From an uncultured Flavobacteriaceae bacterium (GTDB lineage Bacteria; Bacteroidota; Bacteroidia; Flavobacteriales; Flavobacteriaceae), in NCBI GenBank assembly GCA_947488435.1, contig CANKZG010000001.1, forward strand, positions 496,001 through 560,000: 64,000 nucleotides of DNA. Direction: 5' to 3'. Position 1 is the first letter of the stretch; every line of letters starts with the position of its first letter. Below the pieces are notes generated by a model that made no database searches, was not told the DNA's origin, and saw nothing but the letters and a program-made list of their open reading frames with translations. Below, piece after piece: positions 19,829 through 28,391 of the stretch. A program made the position numbers and the translations under genes.

Positions 19829-20158
19829 TCACAACTGTTTTCTTCGCTAAAAGACTGGAAATCTGGGCATTTTCAAAGGTTTAAGTGTTATAAAATATCG
19901 GTAAACTTCTGCTTTTATTCGTTCACTATTTTTAGTCCAAATGTCGTTTATCTATAAAATTTGCGCTTTATTTTAATAAAAGTTGCAATCATCCCTTCTT
20001 ACGAACCAATAATCGAAAAAAAGACCATCACTTTTACTTCAGGAATAGCTTTTTCTATGTTTGTCTCGTTGAGTTCCCCAAAAGTCAACATCTAACGAAC
20101 AGCATTGAATGCAGTTCTTTTAACCTACAGAAATTAAGGTTTAAGAAGTATTAAGATT
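19829..20158 (+). other. Non-coding gap with an imperfect palindrome
   Basis: No gene is visible. At 20097-20117 a 21-base imperfect palindrome (GAAC...GTTC arms with inner GCAT/ATGC) lies 42 bases before the CAP-protein start and could be an operator. Nothing else is evident. Confidence 0.3.
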
Positions 20159-20638
20159 ATGAAGAAGTATTACATTTTATTACCCATGTTGGCTATTTTA
20201 ATGGCATCTTGCACAAAAGATCCCTTAGATTCTGCATTAACAATTCCAAATGCTTTTGAAAGTTCTGGAAATGTTGAAGCTGATGTTTTTATGTTAATAA
20301 ACGATCATAGAACGTCTATAGGATTGAGTGAGTTACAATATGATAACACTGCCTATATTTATGCAAGTTCTCATACGGATTATATGATTTCACAGGGGGT
20401 AATAAGTCATGATAATTTTAATGCAAGAGCCACAAGTCTTTCTTCAGAAGTAAATGCTTTGTCTGTAGCTGAAAATGTAGCAAGTAATTATCCTACTGCC
20501 CTTATAGCGGTTCAAAATTGGTTAGCAAGTCCTTCGCATAGGTTGTCAATTGAAGGAGACTTCACGCATACTGCTGTAAGTGCCAAAGTAGATAACAATG
20601 GGAATTTGTACTACACTCAATTTTTCTTTAAAAAATAA
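20159..20638 (+). CDS. CAP/SCP-domain lipoprotein
   Basis: 159 aa. A lipobox-like leader ends MASCTKD (Cys about 18). The rest is one CAP (SCP/PR1) domain: a first helix with FMLINDHRTSIGLSELQYD, SSHTDYM with the first conserved His, SVAENVAS with the conserved Glu, NWLASPSHR with the second His, and a final strand YYTQFFFKK. Bacterial CAP lipoproteins sit in the envelope and their role is mostly unknown. Appears monocistronic. Confidence 0.8.
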   Translation: MKKYYILLPMLAILMASCTKDPLDSALTIPNAFESSGNVEADVFMLINDHRTSIGLSELQYDNTAYIYASSHTDYMISQGVISHDNFNARATSLSSEVNALSVAENVASNYPTALIAVQNWLASPSHRLSIEGDFTHTAVSAKVDNNGNLYYTQFFFKK

Positions 20639-20695
20639 ATTACAACCCTAAACCGTATCTTTTAGTAAATTAGCCTTAACAATTAAATCAGTGTT

Positions 20696-21235
20696 ATGGC
20701 AATTAGAACTCCGTTTAATCTATTGCAATGGATTGAGGAAAATAGAGATACATTAAAGCCTCCTGTTGGCAACAAAAATCTTTACAAAGATGCTGGGGAT
20801 TATATTGTAATGGTTGTTGCAGGTCCTAATGCACGAAAAGACTACCATTATAATGAAACTGAAGAGCTTTTCTATCAATTAGAAGGTACTATTGAAGTTC
20901 ATATTCAAGAAAATGGTGAAAAAAAAACCATGCTTTTGGGTCCAGGAGATATGTATCTTCATCCTGCATATATTCCCCACTCTCCTGTTCGCCATGAAGG
21001 ATCCATAGGTCTAGTAATTGAACGAAAACGTACATCTCCAGATGTAGAAGATGGCCTGCTGTGGTTCTGCGATAACTGCAATACCAAACTTCATGAGGTT
21101 CGTTTTCCGCTAAAAAATATTGAAGAGGATTTTCTTGCGCATTTCAAAGATTTTTATGGTTCGGAACACTTAAGAACCTGCGGTAATTGTGGTACTATTA
21201 TGCCTGCAGATTCGCGTTTTGTCTCAGAACAGTAA
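20696..21235 (+). CDS. nbaC: 3-hydroxyanthranilate 3,4-dioxygenase
   Basis: 179 aa, the size of the bacterial enzyme. The Fe(II) ligands His51, Glu57 and His95 occupy the same numbers as in the Cupriavidus enzyme, and the substrate-binding Arg47 and Arg99 are present. Two C-terminal CxxC pairs (CDNC and CGNC) form the rubredoxin-like second metal site. It opens 3-hydroxyanthranilate to 2-amino-3-carboxymuconate semialdehyde in the kynurenine route of tryptophan breakdown. The next gene is an aldehyde dehydrogenase, possibly acting in the same route, but no other kynurenine gene is in view. Confidence 0.92.
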   Translation: MAIRTPFNLLQWIEENRDTLKPPVGNKNLYKDAGDYIVMVVAGPNARKDYHYNETEELFYQLEGTIEVHIQENGEKKTMLLGPGDMYLHPAYIPHSPVRHEGSIGLVIERKRTSPDVEDGLLWFCDNCNTKLHEVRFPLKNIEEDFLAHFKDFYGSEHLRTCGNCGTIMPADSRFVSEQ

Positions 21236-21245
21236 AATCAATTTC

Positions 21246-21253
21246 TATCTTTG
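21246..21253 (+). promoter_or_regulatory. TAnnTTTG box upstream of ALDH gene
   Basis: TATCTTTG lies 11 bases after the nbaC stop and 80 before the ALDH start. A TTTG is 24 bases upstream, a slightly long -33 spacing. Confidence 0.4.
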
Positions 21254-21287
21254 GTTAAGATTAAAAGCTGCAACCATTAAATATTCG

Positions 21288-21295
21288 TAGCTTTG
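21288..21295 (+). promoter_or_regulatory. Second TAnnTTTG box upstream of ALDH gene
   Basis: TAGCTTTG is 38 bases before the ALDH start; no -33 element is visible. It is an alternative to the box at 21246. Confidence 0.35.
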
Positions 21296-21332
21296 TCTAA
21301 AATTTAACAAATCATCCTCAAAAAGTTATAAA

Positions 21333-22886
21333 ATGTCTAAAATTGCTACTGCTTTTGGTATCCCTCAGGCACTCGAATTATTAGGAATAGAAGCTGTAAA
21401 TAATGGTACTTCGACAGGCGTACAAAATTATGCTTCCGGGGAGGAAATTTCTTCATATTCCCCAGTAGATGGTGCTTTAATTGCCAAAGTAAAAACCACT
21501 TCAAAAAAAGACTATGACCAAACCTTACAAGTGGCTAGTGCAGCTTTCTCTGATTGGAGAAAAGTTCCTGCACCTAAGCGTGGTGAAATGGTTCGTCAAT
21601 TTGGAGAAAAGTTACGGGAAGTAAAGGAACCATTAGGGAAGTTAGTTTCTTATGAAATGGGTAAGTCTTATCAAGAAGGTCTGGGTGAGGTGCAAGAGAT
21701 GATAGATATTTGTGATTTTGCAGTTGGACTATCACGACAACTTCATGGACTTACGATGCACTCGGAAAGACCAGGACATCGTATGTATGAACAATACCAT
21801 CCTTTAGGAATCGTAGGTATCATTTCTGCCTTTAATTTCCCTGTAGCCGTTTGGGCATGGAATACTGCCTTGGCATGGATTTGTGGAGATGTATGTGTAT
21901 GGAAACCTTCTGAAAAAACGCCATTATGTGGCGTAGCTTGCCAAAACATAATAGCGGGAGTACTTAAAGAGAATAACCTCCCTGAAGGAATTTCCTGTTT
22001 AATAAATGGAGATTATAAGGTAGGAGAATTTATGACCCAAGACACACGGATTCCATTAGTATCTGCTACGGGTTCAATTCGAATGGGTAAAATTGTTGCG
22101 CAAGCTGTAGCTGCCCGTTTGGGTAAATCATTACTAGAGCTGGGAGGCAATAATGCCATTATTATTACCCCAAATGCAGATATTAAAATGACTACAATTG
22201 GCGCTGTTTTTGGGGCTGTGGGTACTGCCGGGCAGCGTTGCACCTCAACACGAAGACTAATTATTCACGATTCGATTTATGAAAAAGTAAAACAAGCACT
22301 TATAGCTGCCTACAATCAACTTCGAATAGGAAACCCATTAGATGAGAACAACCATGTAGGCCCGCTTATTGATACCGATGCTGTAAAGCAATACCAACAA
22401 GCATTGGAAAAAGTAGTAGATCAAGGAGGACATATTTTGGTTCCCGGAGGAGTTTTAGAAGGTGAAGGTTATGAAAGTGGTTGCTATGTAAAACCTGCTA
22501 TTGCCGAGGCCGAAAATGCATTTACAATTGTTCAGGAAGAAACTTTTGCTCCGATTTTATACTTGCTTAAGTATTCTGGGGATGTATCGGAAGCTATAGC
22601 CGTTCAAAATGGTGTGGTACAAGGATTATCTTCGGCCATAATGACACAGGATTTAAGAGAAGCGGAGCGTTTTCTATCTTCATGGGGAAGTGATTGCGGT
22701 ATTGCTAATGTGAACATTGGAACATCAGGAGCTGAAATTGGTGGCGCTTTTGGTGGTGAAAAAGAAACCGGAGGTGGACGAGAATCAGGTTCAGACGCCT
22801 GGAAAGTGTATATGAGAAGACAAACCAATACAATTAATTATACAGAAGAACTTCCTTTAGCTCAAGGTATTAAATTTGATCTTTAG
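21333..22886 (+). CDS. Aldehyde dehydrogenase, ALDH7-like (aminoadipate semialdehyde/piperideine-6-carboxylate type)
   Basis: 517 aa. Full-length NAD(P)-dependent ALDH: catalytic Glu269 in LLELGGNNA, Cys303 in GQRCTSTRR, and GIISAFNFPVAVWAWNTALAW for cofactor and substrate contact. The overall sequence matches ALDH7A1/Pcd proteins that oxidise 2-aminoadipate 6-semialdehyde in lysine breakdown. It follows 3-hydroxyanthranilate dioxygenase by about 100 bases with its own promoter boxes. The neighbour raises the possibility of a 2-aminomuconate semialdehyde substrate; sequence favours the lysine-pathway type. A strong terminator follows. Confidence 0.88.
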   Translation: MSKIATAFGIPQALELLGIEAVNNGTSTGVQNYASGEEISSYSPVDGALIAKVKTTSKKDYDQTLQVASAAFSDWRKVPAPKRGEMVRQFGEKLREVKEPLGKLVSYEMGKSYQEGLGEVQEMIDICDFAVGLSRQLHGLTMHSERPGHRMYEQYHPLGIVGIISAFNFPVAVWAWNTALAWICGDVCVWKPSEKTPLCGVACQNIIAGVLKENNLPEGISCLINGDYKVGEFMTQDTRIPLVSATGSIRMGKIVAQAVAARLGKSLLELGGNNAIIITPNADIKMTTIGAVFGAVGTAGQRCTSTRRLIIHDSIYEKVKQALIAAYNQLRIGNPLDENNHVGPLIDTDAVKQYQQALEKVVDQGGHILVPGGVLEGEGYESGCYVKPAIAEAENAFTIVQEETFAPILYLLKYSGDVSEAIAVQNGVVQGLSSAIMTQDLREAERFLSSWGSDCGIANVNIGTSGAEIGGAFGGEKETGGGRESGSDAWKVYMRRQTNTINYTEELPLAQGIKFDL

Positions 22887-22895
22887 CATAAAAAC

Positions 22896-22928
22896 AAACC
22901 CACTGTAATTTAGAACTACAGTGGGTTT
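22896..22928. terminator. Rho-independent terminator after ALDH gene
   Basis: The 12-base arms 22896-22907 and 22917-22928 are perfect complements around a 9-base loop, ending in GGGTTT. It starts 10 bases after the ALDH stop. Confidence 0.8.
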
Positions 22929-23277
22929 ATAAACTAACTAACTCAAACTTAACTTTATCTTAGGCCCTCTAGGGGTTTAGGAAATCTAAACCCTATCTCA
23001 ATGCCGGATCTTTGTCGGGAGAAATAGGGTTCCTTTTCCAGAATACTAATTTCTATAATATTTGTCGATTAAAGTTCGCTCATGTTACAGACGGTCTTGA
23101 AAACTGTATAGTTGGTGCTATTTTTTGTGTACATTTTTTAACACTTTACAAAAGCATATTTTGGCTGACCCCTGATAACATAAGTGGTTGACAACTAACA
23201 GATAAAGTTCTTATTTTAACATTTTTTAGGTTTTTTTTAATACATTGTATATCCAAATTTGGAAAAAAACACTAACA
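22929..23277 (+). other. Non-coding stretch with alternative hairpins
   Basis: No gene is visible in 349 bases. GGGTTTAG at 22973-22980 pairs perfectly with CTAAACCC at 22986-22993. The overlapping AACCCTATCTC at 22989-22999 can instead pair with GAG plus ATAGGGTT at 23019-23031 (two bases bulged), enclosing a small CCG/CGG stem. The two foldings exclude each other. The AT-rich remainder leads to the gene at 23278. Confidence 0.35.
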
Positions 23278-23535
23278 ATGTCAAAAACCACTACAAACAT
23301 TTTAGCGATTGTTATTACTATTCTGGCAGGTACTTATTTTTTTGTTACCTACTGTAATGGCTGTACATCGCAATCAGAAAAAGTTCCTGAAACATTTCAG
23401 GAAGAAACGACCTCAGCAACTGGTATTGCTGCTTCCGCTACCACTTTCTATAGTGCTATGGAGTTACAAGTTTATCGTACCACAAAGTTCGGTGCATTAA
23501 AATATATTATTCATCCAAAAACAACAGTCCTATGA
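23278..23535 (+). CDS. Short membrane-anchored protein, 85 aa; possible remnant of an OmpA-family gene
   Basis: Start ATG 23278 (MSKTTTNILAIVITIL); an in-frame TTG at 23245 adds only 11 residues. One N-terminal hydrophobic helix is followed by a CNGC pair and about 50 polar residues. From memory, flavobacterial OmpA-family proteins begin with a very similar leader and helix and precede the same helix-hairpin-helix gene as found next. Here the OmpA domain is absent, so the gene may be shortened by deletion. The last 4 bases overlap the next start. Confidence 0.5.
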   Translation: MSKTTTNILAIVITILAGTYFFVTYCNGCTSQSEKVPETFQEETTSATGIAASATTFYSAMELQVYRTTKFGALKYIIHPKTTVL

Positions 23536-24089
23536 ATTATGAAAATCTTAATATTTGGTGTTGGATTATTCCAATTTTGATTGGAATAATTTCAGCAATA
23601 TTTGGTTATCTCATTGGGAAATCCGGCGCTAGACCTATAGAAAATTCTGCCCAATTAAAAACCTTGGAGGATGAGAATACTAAGCTAAAAAAGGATTTAG
23701 CGGCTTGTACTAAAAGTTTAGCTATGGAAAATAGTGAAGTTAACACTACACCCAGTAATTTAATGGAAGACTCAGTAGGTGACACTACTGCGTTCAATGC
23801 AGATATGGCTAAAGCCGCATTTGGAAAAAAAATAAAGGAAAACGACCTTAAGGTCATAGAAGGTATCGGTCCTAAAATTGAAGGGCTCTTTCATAATTAT
23901 AACATTAACACTTGGCAAACACTATCTGAAACACCAGTTGCTAAATGTCAAGAAGTTTTAAATTCTGGCGGAGATCGCTATAAACTGCATAATCCGGCAT
24001 CATGGCCGATGCAAGCCAAAATGTGCTACCAAGGGAAATGGAAAGAATTAAACCAATGGCAAGATCAGCATAAAGCGGGTAAATTCTAA
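23532..24089 (+). CDS. Membrane-anchored coiled-coil/helix-hairpin-helix-like protein
   Basis: 185 aa. An N-terminal membrane helix with a Gly zipper (IIPILIGIISAIFGYLIGKSG) is followed by a coiled coil (about 40-65) and a linker. A C-terminal domain with LKVIEGIGPKIEGLFHNY is a helix-hairpin-helix-like motif that resembles the DNA/ribosomal-type fold seen in 'predicted flap endonuclease-1-like 5' DNA nuclease' proteins. The end NPASWPMQAKMCYQGKWKEL is strongly conserved in appearance. The role is unknown. Its start overlaps the short upstream gene by 4 bases. Confidence 0.7.
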   Translation: MNYENLNIWCWIIPILIGIISAIFGYLIGKSGARPIENSAQLKTLEDENTKLKKDLAACTKSLAMENSEVNTTPSNLMEDSVGDTTAFNADMAKAAFGKKIKENDLKVIEGIGPKIEGLFHNYNINTWQTLSETPVAKCQEVLNSGGDRYKLHNPASWPMQAKMCYQGKWKELNQWQDQHKAGKF

Positions 24090-24091
24090 AT

Positions 24092-24124
24092 AAAAAAGCG
24101 GTTCTTTATTTGAACCGCTTTTTT
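24092..24124. terminator. Bidirectional terminator between convergent genes
   Basis: The 13-base arms 24092-24104 and 24112-24124 pair perfectly, with A-rich and T-rich flanks. It touches the last base of the desaturase stop codon and so serves both genes. Confidence 0.9.
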
Positions 24125-25125
24125 TATAAAATCCCATTCGCTTCTACCCATTTAAAAGCGTATTCTTTATCATCCTGAAAACGCATCCGATCCGAAATTC
24201 GCTGCAGTCGTTCAGGTAGTTTTACCAAATACTCTCTGGCACGTTCTGCATTATCTGTAAGGCTTCGCAACCCTTCTACATCCCAATAGTTATTTAGCTT
24301 TTGTAAAATATCAATATAATCTTGCGCTGTATAAACTCCTAAGCGTTGTGCACAATTCGAAAAAGTTTCAAAAGCCGTACTAATGCCTCCCCCCGATTCT
24401 CTAAGAAAATGTGCCGGCATCACAATTTTTTTCTTCATCATATCTGCAAAGGCTAACATCATTTCACTGGGATCGTGCTCAAAAATAGTTTTTACAAATT
24501 CTCGATAGGCAAGATGATGGCGCATTTCATCTCCTGCTATAATGTTGCACATTTTACCCAAAAGTCCGTTTCCTTTCTTCTTTGCCAGTTGGCCTACCCT
24601 TTTGTGCGATATATTAGTTGCTAATTCCTGAAAAGTAGTGTATACAAAATTTTTGTAAGGGTCTCTGTCTGTACCAATATCAAAACCATCGGCAATGAGA
24701 TGCTGCGTAGTAATTTCTACTTCTCGCATATTTACCCTTCCGGAGAGGTATAAATATTTATTCAAAACATCACCATGTCTGTTTTCCTCAGCTGTCCAAT
24801 TACGTACCCATTTGGCCCAACCTGTTTTCTTGTTCTCTCCATGTTGATCTATGCCTTCTACATCCATCAACCAAGATTCATACGTTGGAAGGGCTTCTTC
24901 CGTGATAGTATCAGCGACTAAGGTTACCCAAAAATCATATCCAAGCTCTTTTGCTTCTTCTCTAATCTTTAATGTTTCTTCAAAAAATTCTTCTCCTTGT
25001 GAATCCGGAAGAAAATCAGTAGGCTGCCAGATTTCTTCAATAGGAATAAGATAGGAGTTGATAAACCCTTCCACCTTATGTTCAATGGAACGCATTACTT
25101 CTATCCTTATATTTTTTGTAGACAT
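24124..25125 (-). CDS. Acyl-[acyl-carrier-protein] desaturase
   Basis: 333 aa. The diiron ligands of the soluble type-2 desaturases are visible: EENRHG (Glu114, His117), the FQE Glu167, and DEMRHH (Glu200, His203), with a first Glu near residue 77. It inserts a cis double bond into a saturated acyl chain bound to ACP with O2 and ferredoxin in the cytoplasm, adjusting membrane fluidity. A near-consensus CATCTTTG box lies about 22 bases upstream on the minus strand. Confidence 0.9.
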   Translation of the reverse strand: MSTKNIRIEVMRSIEHKVEGFINSYLIPIEEIWQPTDFLPDSQGEEFFEETLKIREEAKELGYDFWVTLVADTITEEALPTYESWLMDVEGIDQHGENKKTGWAKWVRNWTAEENRHGDVLNKYLYLSGRVNMREVEITTQHLIADGFDIGTDRDPYKNFVYTTFQELATNISHKRVGQLAKKKGNGLLGKMCNIIAGDEMRHHLAYREFVKTIFEHDPSEMMLAFADMMKKKIVMPAHFLRESGGGISTAFETFSNCAQRLGVYTAQDYIDILQKLNNYWDVEGLRSLTDNAERAREYLVKLPERLQRISDRMRFQDDKEYAFKWVEANGIL

Positions 25126-25194
25126 GTGGTTTATGTTTTTTCATAACAAAGATGCCCAATATAATTGAGATACTATACCAATGCCGCGTTAATT

Positions 25195-25920
25195 TTAATT
25201 TCTCCCATTTTCTCCAGGATATAAGGTATAAACCGGATCGCTTTGCCAAATTTCTTTACTATCTACATCTACTATAGATAAGGGTCCTTTAAAAGCCGCT
25301 CCAGTATCTACATTCCATACATTTCCTGCTTTTTGTGGTGTTGTTTTTCCAATCCGTGTTACAGGAGTATGGCCAATATAAACTTCGTAATATTGTTTTA
25401 ATCGGCTAGGATAATGCATGTCATCTGGAGATAAATGCGGATTTAGAGATAAAGCCAATTCCCATAAGGTGCGATCCCAATAGAAGTTTTTGGTAAAATA
25501 TTCATATTCAATGCCTCGAAGATGTGTAAAACCGGCATGAAGAAATAATCGATTTTTTTCATCTAAATAGTAATTTTCTAAGGATTGGTAAAAATTAATA
25601 TGGGCATCTTTTGTGTTGCTATCTGTTTTTTCATAGGAAGCGACTGTAGTTCTCCCTCCATGATTAAACCAAGTAGGGTTATCTTTCCCTTTAAACAACC
25701 AATCATAGCATAATTCATCATGATTTCCTCTTAAAAAAGTACAGTGATGTGTATGTTTTAATTGAATTAAAAAATTTATCGTTTCTACCGCATCACTCCA
25801 ACCGTCTACATAGTCTCCTAAAAAAATAAGGTGGTCTTTAGGATTTACTTTCGCTAATTCCAATACTTGTTTTAGAGCTCTTAGTCCACTATGTATATCC
25901 CCTATTACCAGTTTTCTCAT
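25195..25920 (-). CDS. Metallophosphoesterase (calcineurin-like, PrpA/ApaH-type)
   Basis: 241 aa from ATG 25920 (MRKLVIGDIHSG); an in-frame ATG 66 bases earlier adds residues that read through the neighbouring gene and is rejected. Metal-binding motifs: GDIHSG, FLGDYVDGW, LRGNHDE, then LHAGFTH and IGHTPV. The family removes phosphate from phosphoproteins or dinucleotides. Its start overlaps the stop of the zinc-ribbon membrane protein gene (ATGA), so the two are translated together. Confidence 0.85.
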   Translation of the reverse strand: MRKLVIGDIHSGLRALKQVLELAKVNPKDHLIFLGDYVDGWSDAVETINFLIQLKHTHHCTFLRGNHDELCYDWLFKGKDNPTWFNHGGRTTVASYEKTDSNTKDAHINFYQSLENYYLDEKNRLFLHAGFTHLRGIEYEYFTKNFYWDRTLWELALSLNPHLSPDDMHYPSRLKQYYEVYIGHTPVTRIGKTTPQKAGNVWNVDTGAAFKGPLSIVDVDSKEIWQSDPVYTLYPGENGRN

Positions 25921-26999
25921 TGTGCAAAAAAGATGATTCCCGCAATTACTATTATCACGAACAGGATAAGGAGAAAAATTTTCCAAAAAGAATAGGGGTG
26001 TACTCCACTTATCACCCCTGTTTGACCATTTACATAAAAATAATACTCTTTATTATTGTATGTATATGAACTTATATAAACTGGTAATAATATATGTTTA
26101 AAGGTTTCGTCGGATAGCTTGATATTTGCTTGATGAATTTGTTGCGTATCTCCTCCAATATCTGTTCTGATCCAATTGTGCGCAATTCCCTTGGCTCTTT
26201 GAAAGGAAGAATGGTGCCCATCTTTAAGCGATATGGTGTATTTCTCGGTGACAAACCCTGCCAGATATTTAGAACTAAAAGCAGTTAATTCTTTTAAATT
26301 CCAATGTGCTATTTTTTTAGGAAGTTCGCGTCTTTTTTTTTCCGAAGCGTTAATTAAAATATCATCGATAAAGCCATTTACGGTACCTGAAGCATAGGAC
26401 CATCGCGTTTTTCGTACTTGACGAGTTTGTACTCCATTTTTAGTTCGATAACGTTCTGTTTCATAATAATAATCGCCTCGTTGCCCTTCATAGGCAGCAA
26501 AAAGATTTGCATCAAAAGTCCAATAAGGAAGATACAAACCATGTATACTTTCAGGATTTAGCGCAGCCCTCTTTAATTTATTCGGAGCAAACCAAATCTT
26601 ATGCACCCACTTTTTAAATATTCCTCTTGCTTGAGAGGCGTCTAATTGAAAAGGAACCACAGCTCCTGGTAAAATCCAACCTTCTTTTTCAATATCTTCC
26701 TTAATTAGAGGTTCTCCACAATATACACAATGAAGCGCCTTGTAGTTTTCCTCTACATGCTGATTGGCACCGCAGTTTTTACAACGCAATACATCAATAG
26801 TTTCGGTATATGCGTTGTCTCCAACAACCTTTAAGTAGTGTTCCAGTTCGAGTTCTTCAAAACTGTTTTTTGCTTGTTCAATAAACTCTTCATAACCACA
26901 GTACTCACATTTTAATTGATGTGATCCGGGTTTGAAACGCAGTTCAGCACCGCAATTCGCGCATGGCTTTTTATCTTCGGATTTAACCGTTTTTTCCAT
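25917..26999 (-). CDS. Zinc-ribbon membrane protein (TFIIB-type zinc finger; YdjG-like)
   Basis: 360 aa. Two N-terminal zinc ribbons: CANC...CEYC (about 13-35) and CKNC...CVYC (about 74-97). A central region with LPYWTFDANLFAAYEGQRGDYYYE follows, and a single hydrophobic helix closes the protein (KIFLLILFVIIVIAGIIFF). The ribbon domains stay cytoplasmic and the tail anchors in the membrane. In Bacillus, YdjG of this kind helps anchor an SPFH protein. The SPFH gene lies 73 bases upstream here, and the metallophosphoesterase overlaps downstream. Confidence 0.75.
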   Translation of the reverse strand: MEKTVKSEDKKPCANCGAELRFKPGSHQLKCEYCGYEEFIEQAKNSFEELELEHYLKVVGDNAYTETIDVLRCKNCGANQHVEENYKALHCVYCGEPLIKEDIEKEGWILPGAVVPFQLDASQARGIFKKWVHKIWFAPNKLKRAALNPESIHGLYLPYWTFDANLFAAYEGQRGDYYYETERYRTKNGVQTRQVRKTRWSYASGTVNGFIDDILINASEKKRRELPKKIAHWNLKELTAFSSKYLAGFVTEKYTISLKDGHHSSFQRAKGIAHNWIRTDIGGDTQQIHQANIKLSDETFKHILLPVYISSYTYNNKEYYFYVNGQTGVISGVHPYSFWKIFLLILFVIIVIAGIIFFAQ

Positions 27000-27072
27000 A
27001 AATAGAACCCCTATAATAGGTTTTGGTAAATATTACAAAAAGAAAGAAACATATAGTTTAAAGGTTCATGTT

Positions 27073-28191
27073 TTAGGCGTTTGGCAAAGGAGGAGGCATA
27101 TTTCCACCTAAAAACGACTTTAATTCCTCAATGTCTTTTAGCGATGACCAGTTGGCCATACCTTGTTTCCATATCAACGAATCTTTATTAATTGTTCTAT
27201 TTGCATAAAGTTCTTTCAATCGATCAAAAGAAACGGGACCCAGCTGCTGTCCGCTAACGGCATAATGGTATTGCACTTGCACCGGAATTGGAGGGGGTGT
27301 TACCGCTACTTGAGGTTGCGCTGCTTGCGGGTTCATCATGTTGCCCATTTGTTGTGCTAGTACAAATCCCATACCCATACCCATACCTGCACCTGCTGTA
27401 CCTCCTTCATTTTTAGCGGCTGCTTCCATAGCTTTGGCAGCTTTGAACTGCGAAAGCTTTGTCATATCCAACTTATCAAGACGGCTATATTCAAAAATTT
27501 CTTTTTTAAGCTCCTCCGGCATGGACACATTTTCAATATAAAAACGCTCCAGTTCAATCCCTACTCGATTAAACTCTGGTTGCATTACTTCTTGGCAAGT
27601 TTCTGAAAGTTCTGTGGTATTAGCCGCATACAATTCAATGGGAAGGTTCGCTTCTCCTACCGTATCCGTAAAGCGTGTTACAATAAGGCTCTTCAAATGC
27701 TCATTTACCTCATAGTTTGTGAAATTTCCATCCGTTCCAACAACATCAACGACAAACTTACCTGCATCTTCAATCCTAAAGCTGTAGGTTCCAAAAGCTC
27801 TGATTTCAACGAGCCCAAAGCGCTCATCACTTAACATCACTGCATTTTTAGTTCCCCATTTTTCATCCGTAAATAAATGGGTGTTCACAAAATAGACCTC
27901 TGCTTTGAAAGGGCTATTAAATCCATATTTCCATCCTTTTAAGGTGGCTAAAATGGGGAGGTTCTGGGTATTAAGAGTATATGTCCCTGGTTTAAAAACA
28001 TCTGCCAGTTGACCCTCATTTATAAAAACGGCTGTTTGTCCCTCGCGCACAATGAGTTTTGCTCCATTTTTTATTTCATTTTGGTAACGCTCAAAACGAT
28101 GTACAATGGTGTCATCGGTATGGTCTAACCATTCTACAATATCTATAAATTCATGACTAAGTTTCTTCTTTATTTCATCAAAAAGGCCCAT
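27073..28191 (-). CDS. SPFH-domain protein with C-terminal GYF_2 domain (YdjI-like)
   Basis: 372 aa. An N-terminal SPFH/Band 7 domain (about 35-245) carries IVREGQTAVFINEGQ and FGTYSFRIEDAGKFV. A helical KAAKAMEAAAKNEGG stretch, a short Gly-Met repeat and a Pro-rich linker follow. The last 65 residues form a GYF_2 (DUF4339) domain (YHYAVSGQQLGPVSFDRLKELY...W). SPFH proteins make membrane-associated ring assemblies. Bacillus YdjI ends in a zinc ribbon; here that end is replaced by GYF_2, which binds peptides. It is the first gene of a minus-strand unit with the YdjG-like gene. Confidence 0.82.
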   Translation of the reverse strand: MGLFDEIKKKLSHEFIDIVEWLDHTDDTIVHRFERYQNEIKNGAKLIVREGQTAVFINEGQLADVFKPGTYTLNTQNLPILATLKGWKYGFNSPFKAEVYFVNTHLFTDEKWGTKNAVMLSDERFGLVEIRAFGTYSFRIEDAGKFVVDVVGTDGNFTNYEVNEHLKSLIVTRFTDTVGEANLPIELYAANTTELSETCQEVMQPEFNRVGIELERFYIENVSMPEELKKEIFEYSRLDKLDMTKLSQFKAAKAMEAAAKNEGGTAGAGMGMGMGFVLAQQMGNMMNPQAAQPQVAVTPPPIPVQVQYHYAVSGQQLGPVSFDRLKELYANRTINKDSLIWKQGMANWSSLKDIEELKSFLGGNMPPPLPNA

Positions 28192-28391
28192 GCTATTTCG
28201 TGTTTTTAGTTTGCAAAAAGATAATTATTTCCTTAAACATAACAAGTGCAAATTATAGATTTTCAAATTAACCACCTTTATTTTTTGGATTTACTTTCTT
28301 GAACGTTATCCTACTATATCGCATCAAATCTTGGTAAATTTTTGGATTCCCATACTATTTCCCCTTATTTTACAGCTCTTAAGTTAAACTA

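Noticed and set aside
24124-28191. Metallophosphoesterase-zinc ribbon-SPFH as a phage tail or defence island
   Set aside because: No phage, nuclease or toxin genes; membrane-stress module is the simpler reading.
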